Positions 29,075 to 37,493 of a stretch of DNA of 64,000 nt are shown here, in pieces. Origin of the DNA: Streptococcus sobrinus DSM 20742 = ATCC 33478 (lineage in GTDB: Bacteria; Bacillota; Bacilli; Lactobacillales; Streptococcaceae); contig NZ_JMLC01000003.1 in NCBI RefSeq assembly GCF_000686605.1, forward strand, positions 105,617 to 169,616, given 5' to 3'. The stretch's first letter is position 1. Each line of letters begins with the position of its first letter. The notes beneath the pieces were generated by a model that saw only the letters and a program-made list of their open reading frames with translations, made no database searches and had not been told where the DNA came from. The position numbers were made by a program, and so were the translations under genes.

Positions 29075-29080
29075 GCTATC

Positions 29081-29089
29081 ATTATATCA
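29081..29089 (-). promoter_or_regulatory. Extended -10 of plsY, leaderless geometry
   Basis: TGATATAAT on the minus strand is an extended -10. Its last base is seven positions before the A of the plsY ATG, so predicted +1 coincides with the start codon. Confidence 0.55.
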
Positions 29090-29128
29090 AAAATTAAGGC
29101 CTGATTACAGGCTTTCTTAAATATGAAG

Positions 29129-29236
29129 AAAAAGCGGTCGATATTACCGCTTTATCGCAGTTAGTAAGGGAGGTAGGCAGACCGCCTAAAGCGGCTGACG
29201 TCTAGCCTCCAAGTGCTTTAGCACTTAGGAGCTAGT
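29129..29236 (+). repeat. Hairpin and repeat module C, copy 1
   Basis: AAAGCGGT/ACCGCTTT (29131-29153) is followed by a module beginning TTAGTAAGGGAGG, with hairpins CCGC-x5-GCGG (29182-29194) and AAGTGCTTTAGCACTT (29211-29226). The inverted region 51661-51730 has the same order: TTAGTAAG, a CCGC/GCGG hairpin, then the AAGTGC/GCACTT palindrome. No gene is visible between 29090 and 29604. Confidence 0.6.
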
Positions 29237-29339
29237 CCACCTTATACTCATCAAACTTCAAAACTAGCAATTTACTTTCTCAATATGATCACGTCTGAAA
29301 AATGGACATATATCTTTAACTAACTAAACAGTTGCAAAG

Positions 29340-29510
29340 TGATACTTTCGCCAAAGTGGTATTATAAGCAACAATCATAATAGTTGCTTATAACGGAAAT
29401 TTTGAGACCGAGGCTCAAAATTTAGCAATGAAACTACGTGAGGAGTTTGCTTGCGTCCGCACTTTTAAGAAAGTAACAAAAATGCTAACTTTGATTTTAA
29501 TTGAGTATTA
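29340..29510 (+). repeat. Structured repeat A2 with BOX-like tail, upstream of parE
   Basis: The outer stem is TGATACTTTC (29340-29349) with GAAAGTAACA (29469-29478), one mismatch. Hairpin 1 is 29365-29390 (TAAGCAAC/GTTGCTTA), hairpin 2 is 29397-29423, and hairpin 3 is 29431-29448. It carries the linker GCTTGCGTCCGCAC. The tail TTTGATTTTAATTGAGTATT is boxA-like. It lies 94 nt upstream of parE in the same direction. Confidence 0.78.
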
Positions 29511-29604
29511 GAAAAAGCTTATTTGCTAAGCTGAGGCCAAATTCTTTTGCAAATTCCCTCAAAAACTTGTAATATAAGAGGGATGAATAATTGGGAGGTC
29601 AACT

Positions 29605-31548
29605 TTGACTAAAAAAGAAATTTCAATTACAAATTATAATGATGATGCCATTCAGGTGCTAGAAGGGTTGGATGCGGTCCGCAAGCGTCCCGGTATGTAT
29701 ATCGGTTCGACCGATGGCACGGGCCTCCACCATCTGGTTTGGGAGATTATCGACAATGCTGTCGATGAAGCCCTGTCTGGCTTTGGAGATCGTATTGAGG
29801 TGGTTCTCCACCAGGATGGCTCGGTTAGCGTCACCGATAGTGGTCGGGGGATGCCGACGGGGATGCACGCCACCGGCAAGCCGACCGTTGAGGTTATCTT
29901 CACCGTCCTCCACGCTGGTGGTAAGTTCGGTCAAGGTGGTTACAAGACCTCTGGTGGTCTGCACGGGGTTGGTTCTTCCGTTGTTAATGCCCTGTCCAGC
30001 TGGCTGGAAGTTGAGATTACCCGTGATGGTGCGGTTTACAAGCAGCGTTTTGAAAATGGTGGTAAGCCTGTCACTGGTTTGGAAAAAATCGACACTGCCC
30101 CTAAGTCCAAATCAGGGACCAAGGTCACCTTCAAGCCTGATGAAACGATTTTCTCAACTACTGATTTCAGATTCAATACCATTTCTGAACGGCTCAAGGA
30201 ATCGGCCTTCCTACTTAAGGAAGTAACCTTAGTTCTCAAGGATGAACGTACAGATGAAGAAGCTGAATTTCATTATGAAAATGGGGTTCAAGACTTCGTT
30301 TCCTACTTGAATGAAGATAAGGAGACTCTAACCCCTGTTATCTATTTTGAGGGGGAGAACCAAGGCTTCCAAGTCCAAGTGGCTATGCAGTACAATGATG
30401 GCTTCTCTGACAATATCCTCTCCTTTGTCAATAATGTTCGGACCAAGGATGGCGGTACCCACGAAACAGGGCTCAAGACAGCCATTACCAAGGCCATGAA
30501 CGACTATGCCAGAAAGACCGGCCTGCTCAAGGACAAGGACAAAAATCTGGAAGGGTCTGACTACCGTGAGGGTCTGTCAGCCGTCCTCTCTATCTTGGTT
30601 CCCGAAGAGCATCTGCAATTTGAAGGTCAAACCAAGGACAAATTGGGCAGCCCTCTGGCCCGTCCCGTTGTCGATGGCTTGGTTTCCGATCAGCTGACCT
30701 TCTTCCTTATGGAAAATGGCGAGCTGGCCTCCAGTCTGGTTCGCAAGGCCATCAAGGCTAGGGATGCCCGTGAGGCAGCCCGCAAGGCCCGTGATGAAAG
30801 TCGTAACGGCAAGAAAAATAAGAAGGACAAGGGCCTCCTTTCTGGTAAACTGACCCCTGCCCAATCTAAAAATCCTAAGAAAAATGAACTCTACCTGGTC
30901 GAAGGGGACTCAGCCGGCGGTTCAGCCAAGCAAGGACGGGACCGTAAGTTTCAAGCTATTCTGCCTTTGCGGGGGAAGGTTCTTAATACCGAAAAGGCCA
31001 AGATGCCTGACATCCTCAAAAATGAGGAAATCAATACCATGATTTACACCATCGGAGCCGGTGTCGGCCCTGACTTTAGCCTGGATGACATTAACTATGA
31101 TAAGATTATCATCATGACCGATGCTGATACCGATGGGGCCCATATTCAGACTCTCTTGCTGACTTTTTTCTATCGTTACATGCGTCCCCTAGTGGAAGCT
31201 GGCCATGTCTACATTGCCCTGCCACCACTTTACAAAATGTCCAAGGGAAAGGGCAAGAAGGAGCAGGTGGAATACGCCTGGACCGATGGCGAATTAGAAG
31301 AGCTCCGCCAGAAATTTGGCAAAGGCTCCATGCTCCAACGCTACAAGGGGCTGGGAGAAATGAATGCTGATCAGCTCTGGGAAACCACCATGGACCCCGA
31401 CAACCGCACCCTTATCCGCGTGACCATTGAAGACCTGGCCCGAGCAGAACGCCGCGTCTCCGTTCTGATGGGTGATAAACCAGCTCCGCGCCGAAAGTGG
31501 ATTGAGGACAACGTCAAGTTCACGCTGGAGGAAAGTACGGTGTTTTGA
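29605..31548 (+). CDS. parE: DNA topoisomerase IV subunit B
   Basis: ATPase subunit of topoisomerase IV, which decatenates daughter chromosomes. The 647-aa protein has the GHKL motifs EIIDNAVDEAL, DSGRGMPTG and GGLHGVGSSVVNALS, and the TOPRIM motifs EGDSAGGSA and DADTDGAHI. PLRGKVLN in the middle is the resistance-determining region. The start is TTG at 29605, supported by GGGAGG 5 nt upstream and the family-typical N-terminus. Its TGA overlaps the ATG of the next ORF. Confidence 0.97.
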   Translation: MTKKEISITNYNDDAIQVLEGLDAVRKRPGMYIGSTDGTGLHHLVWEIIDNAVDEALSGFGDRIEVVLHQDGSVSVTDSGRGMPTGMHATGKPTVEVIFTVLHAGGKFGQGGYKTSGGLHGVGSSVVNALSSWLEVEITRDGAVYKQRFENGGKPVTGLEKIDTAPKSKSGTKVTFKPDETIFSTTDFRFNTISERLKESAFLLKEVTLVLKDERTDEEAEFHYENGVQDFVSYLNEDKETLTPVIYFEGENQGFQVQVAMQYNDGFSDNILSFVNNVRTKDGGTHETGLKTAITKAMNDYARKTGLLKDKDKNLEGSDYREGLSAVLSILVPEEHLQFEGQTKDKLGSPLARPVVDGLVSDQLTFFLMENGELASSLVRKAIKARDAREAARKARDESRNGKKNKKDKGLLSGKLTPAQSKNPKKNELYLVEGDSAGGSAKQGRDRKFQAILPLRGKVLNTEKAKMPDILKNEEINTMIYTIGAGVGPDFSLDDINYDKIIIMTDADTDGAHIQTLLLTFFYRYMRPLVEAGHVYIALPPLYKMSKGKGKKEQVEYAWTDGELEELRQKFGKGSMLQRYKGLGEMNADQLWETTMDPDNRTLIRVTIEDLARAERRVSVLMGDKPAPRRKWIEDNVKFTLEESTVF

Positions 31549-32366
31549 TGGTTAGGAAAAATTATTTTGAAATTTTAGATAATATGAGTTTCGACCCTAA
31601 AGCTGAGCTAGATAGTTTACTGGGACTTTTGAACAAGTCTGTTTATTATTCAACATCTATTTATGATACTATATCTGAAAATTTTCTTAGTTATAAAAAT
31701 AGGTTAACTATTACTAATTTTGATGAGTTTTTAGCTTACATTTGGCAGAGTGGTGAAAATTCGACGGATATTTTATTTCTTACTTCAGAAATTTTGAATG
31801 ATATTTTCCGAGACTTCTTAAATGTATTTTCAGATGAGGAGAATAAATATATTGAGGAGGCGATATTTCACAATATAAATAAGTTTCTAGATTTATCAAA
31901 CCATGAGTTTCTTACTCTAGAAAGTGGTCGTCAAATTATCGTTGAAAAGAATGTCTATGCTTCAGAAGTATCTCAGATTGTGTTTAAGACAAATATTCAA
32001 GAAGCTATTAAGGTATTAGAATATAATCATTTTGCTAATAAGGGAAATATAGAACGGAAAAGAGAAATACTCAAATCACTTGCTGATTATCTTGAGCCCC
32101 TTAGAAGCGAGATTAATGCGTCAGAGGAACTGAAAGAGGTTCTCAAAGTAAATAATAAAAAGATAATTTCTGTTGAAAAACTTTTTGAGATGTACAATCA
32201 ATTTGGTTTAAGACATAATAATACTGAACAGTATCATCTTGGTATGTCTGAAGCTGAAATTGAACAGTGGTATGATGATATTTATACCTCAACTTTATTT
32301 GTTATTCTCAGTTTAAATGAGGCACAAATTTTATCACGGCTAAATAAGCTAAAATCTAATAGTTGA
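31548..32366 (+). CDS. AT-rich hypothetical protein inserted between parE and parC
   Basis: Not firmly recognised. The 272-aa protein is largely helical. Near the C-terminus MYNQFGLRHNNTEQYHLG (Arg222-His223-Asn224) resembles the R/H-containing helix of HEPN-like or abortive-infection C-terminal domains, but this is a loose similarity. Its AT content and codon use are far from those of parE and parC. ATG 31548 overlaps the parE stop (TGATG), so it is translationally coupled and shares the parE promoter. This looks like acquired cargo, possibly a defence gene. Confidence 0.6.
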   Translation: MVRKNYFEILDNMSFDPKAELDSLLGLLNKSVYYSTSIYDTISENFLSYKNRLTITNFDEFLAYIWQSGENSTDILFLTSEILNDIFRDFLNVFSDEENKYIEEAIFHNINKFLDLSNHEFLTLESGRQIIVEKNVYASEVSQIVFKTNIQEAIKVLEYNHFANKGNIERKREILKSLADYLEPLRSEINASEELKEVLKVNNKKIISVEKLFEMYNQFGLRHNNTEQYHLGMSEAEIEQWYDDIYTSTLFVILSLNEAQILSRLNKLKSNS

Positions 32367-32439
32367 CTTGCTCGCCCACCTCAACCCTCTCCACCGTGGA
32401 GAAACTGGCGCAAGCCAGCCCTCGTGAGAGGGCTAAATC

Positions 32440-32575
32440 AATAATCGCTGCCGTGATGGAAAGACTGTTTGGAAATTTCCAAACAGTCTCGGAAAAATGG
32501 AGACTTTAGGCTCCATTTTTAGCCATGGAATTTCGCAGAAAGTCGCTGGCGTCCGCATCACCTAAAGCGATTATT
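32440..32575 (+). repeat. Structured repeat A4, between the cargo ORF and parC
   Basis: The outer stem is AATAATCGCT (32440-32449) with AGCGATTATT (32566-32575), plus GTGATG/CATCAC (32453-32458/32556-32561). Hairpin 1 is a perfect 28-nt palindrome (32462-32489), and hairpin 2 is 32493-32520 (AAAAATGGAG/CTCCATTTTT). Hairpin 3 is weak (32531-32541). Linkers CGG, AGCCATGG and CGCTGGCGTCCG match A3. A 7-bp hairpin AGCCCTC/GAGGGCT precedes it at 32417-32434. Confidence 0.8.
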
Positions 32576-32773
32576 AAAAAAACAAATTATAAAAAGCCAC
32601 TTCGGCTAAGAACCCAAAGAAACAAATGCTCAGCTAGCATCCTAACTGAACAGGGGACTAAATGTCTAGGAAAAAAGACAAAACTGCCTAGACGCAGGCG
32701 TCGTCGTTAGTTTTCCTATTTTTCTACGACATTTTTCGAAAGCGAAACGTCCCTTTGTATCTTATGAAAGGAG

Positions 32774-32863
32774 TTGAATTCGCCCTAAAGTCTGTGTAAA
32801 AAAGATAAATCGTCTAGGAAATCAGGATTTCCTATTTTTACTTTGACTTTTACGGGCTTAATA
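32774..32863 (-). repeat. Repeat family B, copy 3
   Basis: TTGAATTCGCC, AAAAAAGATAAAT and TCAGGATTTCCTATTTTTAC recall the other B copies. It lies immediately upstream of the parC ATG. Confidence 0.5.
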
Positions 32864-32867
32864 TCCT

Positions 32868-35327
32868 ATGTCCAATGTACAAAACATATCCCTTGAGGAT
32901 ATCATGGGAGATCGCTTCGGCCGCTACTCTAAATACATCATTCAGGAGCGTGCGCTTCCTGATATTCGCGATGGCCTCAAGCCCGTTCAACGCCGGATTC
33001 TTTATTCTATGAATAAGGACGGCAATACATTTGAGAAGAGCTATCGTAAGTCGGCCAAGTCGGTCGGTAATATCATGGGGAATTTCCATCCCCACGGGGA
33101 TTCTTCCATTTATGATGCCATGGTCCGCATGTCTCAGGACTGGAAGAATCGCGAAATTCTGGTCGAAATGCACGGGAACAACGGTTCTATGGATGGTGAC
33201 CCACCGGCTGCCATGCGTTATACCGAAGCTAGGTTGTCAGAAATTGCTGGCTACCTCCTGCAAGACATCGACAAGGACACCGTGCCCTGGGCCTGGAACT
33301 TTGACGATACCGAGAAGGAACCGACGGTTCTGCCGGCTGCCTTCCCCAACCTCCTGGTCAATGGGGCCACAGGGATTTCGGCTGGTTATGCGACCGATAT
33401 TCCGCCCCACAATTTGGCTGAGGTCATTGATGCCGTCATCTATATGATTGACCATCCCAAGGCTACGGTGGATAAGCTCATGGAATTCATGCCTGGGCCA
33501 GACCTGCCGACCGGTGCCATTATTCAAGGGGCTGACGAAATTCGCAAGGCCTATGAAACCGGTAAGGGTCGAATTGTCGTTCGCTCGCGGACTGAGATTG
33601 AACCCCTCAAGGCTGGCAAAGAGCAGATTGTCGTCACCGAGATTCCTTATGATGTCAATAAGGCCCTGTTGGTCAAGAAGATTGACGATGTTCGCATCAA
33701 CAATAAGGTACCCGGCATCGCCGAAGTGCGGGACGAATCTGACCGTGATGGTTTGCGAATTGCCATTGAGCTCAAGAAGGATGCCGATAGTCAGGCCATT
33801 CTCAACTACCTGCTCAAATACACCGACCTACAAATTAACTATAATTTCAATATGGTGGCTATTGAAAATTTCACGCCAAAGCAGGTTGGAATTATTCCCA
33901 TCCTGACCAGCTATATTGCTCACCGGCGGGACATTATTGTAGCTCGCTCCAAGTTTGACAAGAACAAGGCCGAAAAACGCCTCCATATTGTTGAAGGTTT
34001 GATTCGGGTTCTGTCCATCCTGGATGAGGTTATCGCCCTCATTCGGGCTTCGGAAAATAAGGCCGATGCCAAGGAAAACCTCAAGGTCTCCTACGATTTT
34101 ACCGAGGAACAGGCTGAAGCTATTGTCACCCTCCAGCTCTATCGTCTGACCAACACCGACATTGTGACCCTAGAGGAAGAAGATGCTGCCCTGCGGGAAC
34201 AGATAGCCACTCTCAAGGCCATTATTGGCGACGAACGAACTATGTTCAACCTCATGAAACGTGAACTCCGTGAGGTCAAGAAGAAATTTGCTAACCCCCG
34301 TCGTTCGGAATTGCAAGCTCAGGCACAAGCCATTGAAATTGATACAGCCAGCCTGATTGTTGAAGAGGACACCTATGTCAGCCTAACCCGCAGCGGTTAT
34401 CTCAAACGAACCAGCCCCCGATCTTACAATGCCTCAACGCCTGAGGAATTGGGCAAGCGGGATGATGACAGAGCCATCTTGATTGCTCCGGCCAAGACTA
34501 CCCAGCACTTGCTGGTATTCACAAATCTGGGGAATGTCATCTACCGACCTATTCATGAATTGACCGATATTCGCTGGAAGGACATCGGCGAGCATCTCTC
34601 GCAAACCCTGACTAATTTTGCCACGGAAGAAGAAGTTCTTTATGCTGAAATCATTGACGATTTCACACATGAGACCTATTTTGCGGTAACCAAGCAGGGG
34701 CAAATCAAACGGGTTGATCGGACCGAATTCCAGCCTTGGCGAAGCTATAAGACCAAATCGGCCAAATACGCTAAGCTCAAGGGAGATGGTGACCAGGTGA
34801 TTGCTATGGCTCCGATTAAGCTGGACCAAGTCATGGTCATTACCGAAAAGGGCTATGCCCTCCACTTCTCCATCGAAGAAGTGCCAGTGGTCGGTAGCAA
34901 GGCAGCCGGGGTTAAGGCCATCAATCTTAAGGATGGCGACACCGTTCAGTCGGCCTTTATCGCCAATACCAAGTCCTTCTTTATCCTGACCCAGCGAGGC
35001 AGCCTCAAGCGGATGGCTCTGGATGATATTCCATTAGCCAAGCGGGCAGGGCGTGGTCTTCAAGTTCTGCGAGAACTCAAGTCCAAACCCCACCGTGTCT
35101 TCCTAGCAGGACCCGTTCTGTCGGATGCCAACACCCAAGACCTAGACCTCTTTAGCACAGAAGTCCAAGAGTCTGATGACCAACAGATTTTGGAAGTCAT
35201 GTCCAAGACCGGCAAGCTGGAACAAGTCAACCTGGTTGAACTAGGACTGTCAGAACGCACCAGCAATGGTAGCTTCATTTCGGATACCATTTCAGACCAG
35301 GAGATCTATCGAGCAGAAGTAAAATAA
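32868..35327 (+). CDS. parC: DNA topoisomerase IV subunit A
   Basis: Cleaves and rejoins DNA within topoisomerase IV. The 819-aa protein has the winged-helix active site with catalytic Tyr118 in AAMRYTEARL and the quinolone region HPHGDSSIYDAM, where Ser79 and Asp83 are the residues usual in susceptible strains. The C-terminal beta-pinwheel domain (about 490-810) has repeated GxLKR blades (SGYLKRTSP, RGSLKRMAL). Start ATG gives MSNVQNISLEDIMGDRFGRY. No good Shine-Dalgarno is visible. It is cut off from parE by 1.3 kb of cargo and repeats. Confidence 0.97.
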   Translation: MSNVQNISLEDIMGDRFGRYSKYIIQERALPDIRDGLKPVQRRILYSMNKDGNTFEKSYRKSAKSVGNIMGNFHPHGDSSIYDAMVRMSQDWKNREILVEMHGNNGSMDGDPPAAMRYTEARLSEIAGYLLQDIDKDTVPWAWNFDDTEKEPTVLPAAFPNLLVNGATGISAGYATDIPPHNLAEVIDAVIYMIDHPKATVDKLMEFMPGPDLPTGAIIQGADEIRKAYETGKGRIVVRSRTEIEPLKAGKEQIVVTEIPYDVNKALLVKKIDDVRINNKVPGIAEVRDESDRDGLRIAIELKKDADSQAILNYLLKYTDLQINYNFNMVAIENFTPKQVGIIPILTSYIAHRRDIIVARSKFDKNKAEKRLHIVEGLIRVLSILDEVIALIRASENKADAKENLKVSYDFTEEQAEAIVTLQLYRLTNTDIVTLEEEDAALREQIATLKAIIGDERTMFNLMKRELREVKKKFANPRRSELQAQAQAIEIDTASLIVEEDTYVSLTRSGYLKRTSPRSYNASTPEELGKRDDDRAILIAPAKTTQHLLVFTNLGNVIYRPIHELTDIRWKDIGEHLSQTLTNFATEEEVLYAEIIDDFTHETYFAVTKQGQIKRVDRTEFQPWRSYKTKSAKYAKLKGDGDQVIAMAPIKLDQVMVITEKGYALHFSIEEVPVVGSKAAGVKAINLKDGDTVQSAFIANTKSFFILTQRGSLKRMALDDIPLAKRAGRGLQVLRELKSKPHRVFLAGPVLSDANTQDLDLFSTEVQESDDQQILEVMSKTGKLEQVNLVELGLSERTSNGSFISDTISDQEIYRAEVK

Positions 35328-35432
35328 TAACTCTTTGAAAATCAAAATTTTCCGTCGTTAACTCGCTTTGCCGTAGGTCAGTACAACCTACAGCTCATTG
35401 CTTCGGCAATTTCCGATTTTCATTAAGTATTA
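35328..35432 (-). repeat. BOX-like element, copy 2
   Basis: Begins TAACTCTTTGAAAATCAAAA, ends GATTTTCATTAAGTATTA, and carries the core CGTTAACTCGCTTTGCCGTA identical to the copy at 8826. As there, the boxA end is on the right and reads on the minus strand. It starts at the parC stop codon, just as copy 1 starts at a stop codon. Confidence 0.75.
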
Positions 35433-35504
35433 GAAGTTAGACGAGTCCCTTGTCTAGCTTCTTTCTTTTATTGGCCAAATTTTCTGAATTTTTCCACAAA
35501 AGTC

Positions 35505-35533
35505 TTGAAAAAGAAAAGGAAAAGGTCTACAAT
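35505..35533 (+). promoter_or_regulatory. Predicted ilvE promoter
   Basis: TTGAAA (35505-35510), 17 bp, TACAAT (35528-35533), 35 bp before the ilvE ATG. Confidence 0.7.
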
Positions 35534-35568
35534 AGAACCACATTACCTGATAGAAAGAGGAATTGATT

Positions 35569-36591
35569 ATGACAGTTGATTTAGATTGGGAAAACCTAGG
35601 CTTCGCTTATCGTAAGCTACCTTTCCGTTATATTTCTTACTATAAAGATGGTAAGTGGGACGAGGGTAAATTAACCGAAGATGCCACTCTGCATATTTCT
35701 GAGAGTTCTCCAGCCCTCCACTATGGACAACAAGCTTTTGAAGGTCTAAAAGCTTATCGAACCAAGGATGGCTCCGTTCAACTTTTCCGCCCAGATCGCA
35801 ATGCAGCCCGCCTGCAAAATACAGCTGATCGTCTCCTCATGCCACAGGTACCAACGGATAAATTCATTGCTGCTTGTAAGCAAGTTGTTAAGGCTAATGA
35901 AGACTATGTGCCACCATATGGTACAGGAGCTACCCTTTATCTGCGTCCTCTTTTGATTGGGGTTGGAGATATTATCGGGGTGCACCCAGCTACCGAATAC
36001 ATTTTCACCGTCTTTGCAATGCCAGTTGGTAACTACTTCAAAGGTGGTTTGCAACCAACTAACTTCTTGATTCAAGATGAGTATGACAGAGCAGCACCAC
36101 ATGGTACTGGGGCTGCCAAGGTCGGTGGGAACTACGCTGCCAGCCTCATGCCTGGTGACATCGCCCACAATACAGGCTTCTCAGATGTTATCTATCTTGA
36201 CCCAGCTACCCACACCAAGATTGAAGAAGTCGGTTCAGCTAACTTCTTTGGTATTACTAAGGATAATGAATTTGTAACGCCGCTCAGTCCATCCATCCTA
36301 CCATCCATTACCAAATATTCTCTGCTCTACCTTGCCGAACATAATCTTGGTCTCAAGCCTGTTCAAGGAGATGTCTTCATTGATGATTTGGACCGCTTCA
36401 AGGAAGCAGGTGCCTGCGGTACCGCAGCTGTCATCTCACCAATCGGTGGTGTCAAACACGGTGACGATTTCCACGTCTTCTACAGCGAAACAGAAGTAGG
36501 ACCAGTCACTCGTCAACTTTACGACCTCTTGACTGGTATCCAATTCGGTGACGTTGAAGGCCCAGAAGGCTGGATTTACAAAGTCGATTAA
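35569..36591 (+). CDS. ilvE: Branched-chain amino acid aminotransferase
   Basis: PLP-dependent class IV aminotransferase that interconverts Leu/Ile/Val and their 2-oxo acids. The 340-aa protein shows LHYGQQAFEGLKAY, LFRPDRNAARL, GTGAAKVGGNYAAS (PLP-binding Lys) and VEEVGSANFF-like IEEVGSANFFGI. ATG 35569 follows AGAGG; an upstream TTG at 35563 is in frame but unlikely. It has its own promoter and a terminator downstream. Confidence 0.96.
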   Translation: MTVDLDWENLGFAYRKLPFRYISYYKDGKWDEGKLTEDATLHISESSPALHYGQQAFEGLKAYRTKDGSVQLFRPDRNAARLQNTADRLLMPQVPTDKFIAACKQVVKANEDYVPPYGTGATLYLRPLLIGVGDIIGVHPATEYIFTVFAMPVGNYFKGGLQPTNFLIQDEYDRAAPHGTGAAKVGGNYAASLMPGDIAHNTGFSDVIYLDPATHTKIEEVGSANFFGITKDNEFVTPLSPSILPSITKYSLLYLAEHNLGLKPVQGDVFIDDLDRFKEAGACGTAAVISPIGGVKHGDDFHVFYSETEVGPVTRQLYDLLTGIQFGDVEGPEGWIYKVD

Positions 36592-36603
36592 TAATCTCAA
36601 AAG

Positions 36604-36636
36604 CTTCTTGCAGACTTCCTCTGCAGGAAGTTTTTT
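36604..36636 (+). terminator. Intrinsic terminator after ilvE
   Basis: CTTCTTGCAGA pairs with TCTGCAGGAAG (one mismatch), followed by TTTTTT. Confidence 0.85.
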
Positions 36637-36800
36637 ATGATGTTGAAAAGTCTTTCCAATTAGAAATGAAATTTTTCTGGAAGCGACGACCTCACTCCTT
36701 GAAACTCTACTAATTAGAAATAATTGTTTTTTCATCTTGCATGCTTCTTGGAATTTGTGTAAAATTAATAAGAAATTTAATCATAACAAGGAAGTAAGTC

Positions 36801-37031
36801 ATGGCTAAGAAAGACAAGAAAATTGAAATCCAGCTGGCAGATGCCCAAGTCACAGTCTCTGGAAGAAAGCTGGCAGGCTACCAATTGACCATTGGTAAAC
36901 GTACAGTTGGACAAATCGTAGAAGTAGAGGGCCAGTTTGCGACGGTTGAAAATGAAGCACTCAAAGATTCCTATAAAACCCTAGACCAGGCAATGGAATC
37001 TATCATCGAAAATTACAACCTAAATCACTAA
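36801..37031 (+). CDS. DUF2969 small protein
   Basis: The 76-aa protein (MAKKDKKIEIQLADAQVT at its start, then SGRKLAGYQLTIGKR) matches the short DUF2969 family of lactic acid bacteria, of unknown function. It is charged and lacks membrane segments. An AAGGAAG site precedes the ATG. It stands just upstream of the tRNA promoter and ends 6 bp before it. Confidence 0.8.
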   Translation: MAKKDKKIEIQLADAQVTVSGRKLAGYQLTIGKRTVGQIVEVEGQFATVENEALKDSYKTLDQAMESIIENYNLNH

Positions 37032-37037
37032 AAACTG

Positions 37038-37067
37038 TTGACATTAAGGGTTCCTTTATGTTAGAAT
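37038..37067 (+). promoter_or_regulatory. tRNA-Tyr/tRNA-Gln promoter
   Basis: TTGACA (37038-37043), 18 bp, TAGAAT (37062-37067) with TG at 37059-37060. The transcript would start a few bases before tRNA-Tyr. Confidence 0.75.
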
Positions 37068-37082
37068 GAACCCTAGTTGCAT

Positions 37083-37163
37083 GGAAGGGTAGCGAAGAGG
37101 CTAAACGCGGCGGACTGTAAATCCGCTCCTTCGGGTTCGGGGGTTCGAATCCCTCCCCTTCCA
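37083..37163 (+). tRNA. tRNA-Tyr (GTA)
   Basis: The acceptor GGAAGGG pairs with CCCTTCC, discriminator A. The T arm is GGGGGTTCGAATCCCTC and the anticodon GTA is at 37117-37119 in CGGACTGTAAATCCG. A long variable arm (CTCCTTCGGGTTCGG region) fits a class II tRNA-Tyr. CCA is not encoded. Confidence 0.95.
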
Positions 37164-37176
37164 TTAAGATACCAAG

Positions 37177-37275
37177 ACCGTTAAAAAATCTCGTATGAAA
37201 ATAGGGAAGTGAGGAAAAGTGTTGATACTTTTCCCGAACTTCATCTTTTTCATTAGAGGTTTAGGGCGGGTTCAG
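37177..37275 (+). repeat. Repeat family B, copy 4, between two tRNA genes
   Basis: Shares TATGAAAATAGGGAAG and CTTCATCTTTTTCA with copy 5 at 51556. It contains its own hairpin GGAAAAGT/ACTTTTCC. It separates tRNA-Tyr and tRNA-Gln and is probably transcribed with them. Confidence 0.65.
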
Positions 37276-37306
37276 TTTCCCATAAACTGAACAGTGGTAC
37301 TATTTT

Positions 37307-37378
37307 TGGGGTATAGCCAAGCGGTAAGGCAAGGGACTTTGACTCCCTCATGCGTTGGTTCGAATCCAGCTACCCCAG
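37307..37378 (+). tRNA. tRNA-Gln (TTG)
   Basis: The acceptor TGGGGTA pairs with TACCCCA, discriminator G. The anticodon TTG is at 37339-37341 in GGGACTTTGACTCCC, and the T arm is TTGGTTCGAATCCAGC. The first base U and discriminator G are usual for bacterial tRNA-Gln. Confidence 0.95.
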
Positions 37379-37452
37379 TCTGAGGTTGTGAGGTCTGCCC
37401 TCAAACCGTCAAGGAGTCCTTGCGGGTTGCCTTAAGAAAATATAGTGTTGTC

Positions 37453-37490
37453 AAGAGCTGGCTAGGCCAGTTCTTGCTGGAGGTTTTTTT
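37453..37490 (+). promoter_or_regulatory. rpsA leader hairpin abutting the Shine-Dalgarno
   Basis: AAGAGCTGGC (37453-37462) pairs with GCCAGTTCTT (37466-37475) over a 3-nt loop. It is directly followed by GCTGGAGG (ribosome-binding site) and a T7 tract. It may control S1 translation. Confidence 0.5.
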
Positions 37491-37493
37491 AGA

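Noticed and set aside
32525..32710. 61-aa basic ORF
   Set aside because: It lies across structured repeat A4 and intergenic repeats; composition reflects the repeat, not coding sequence.
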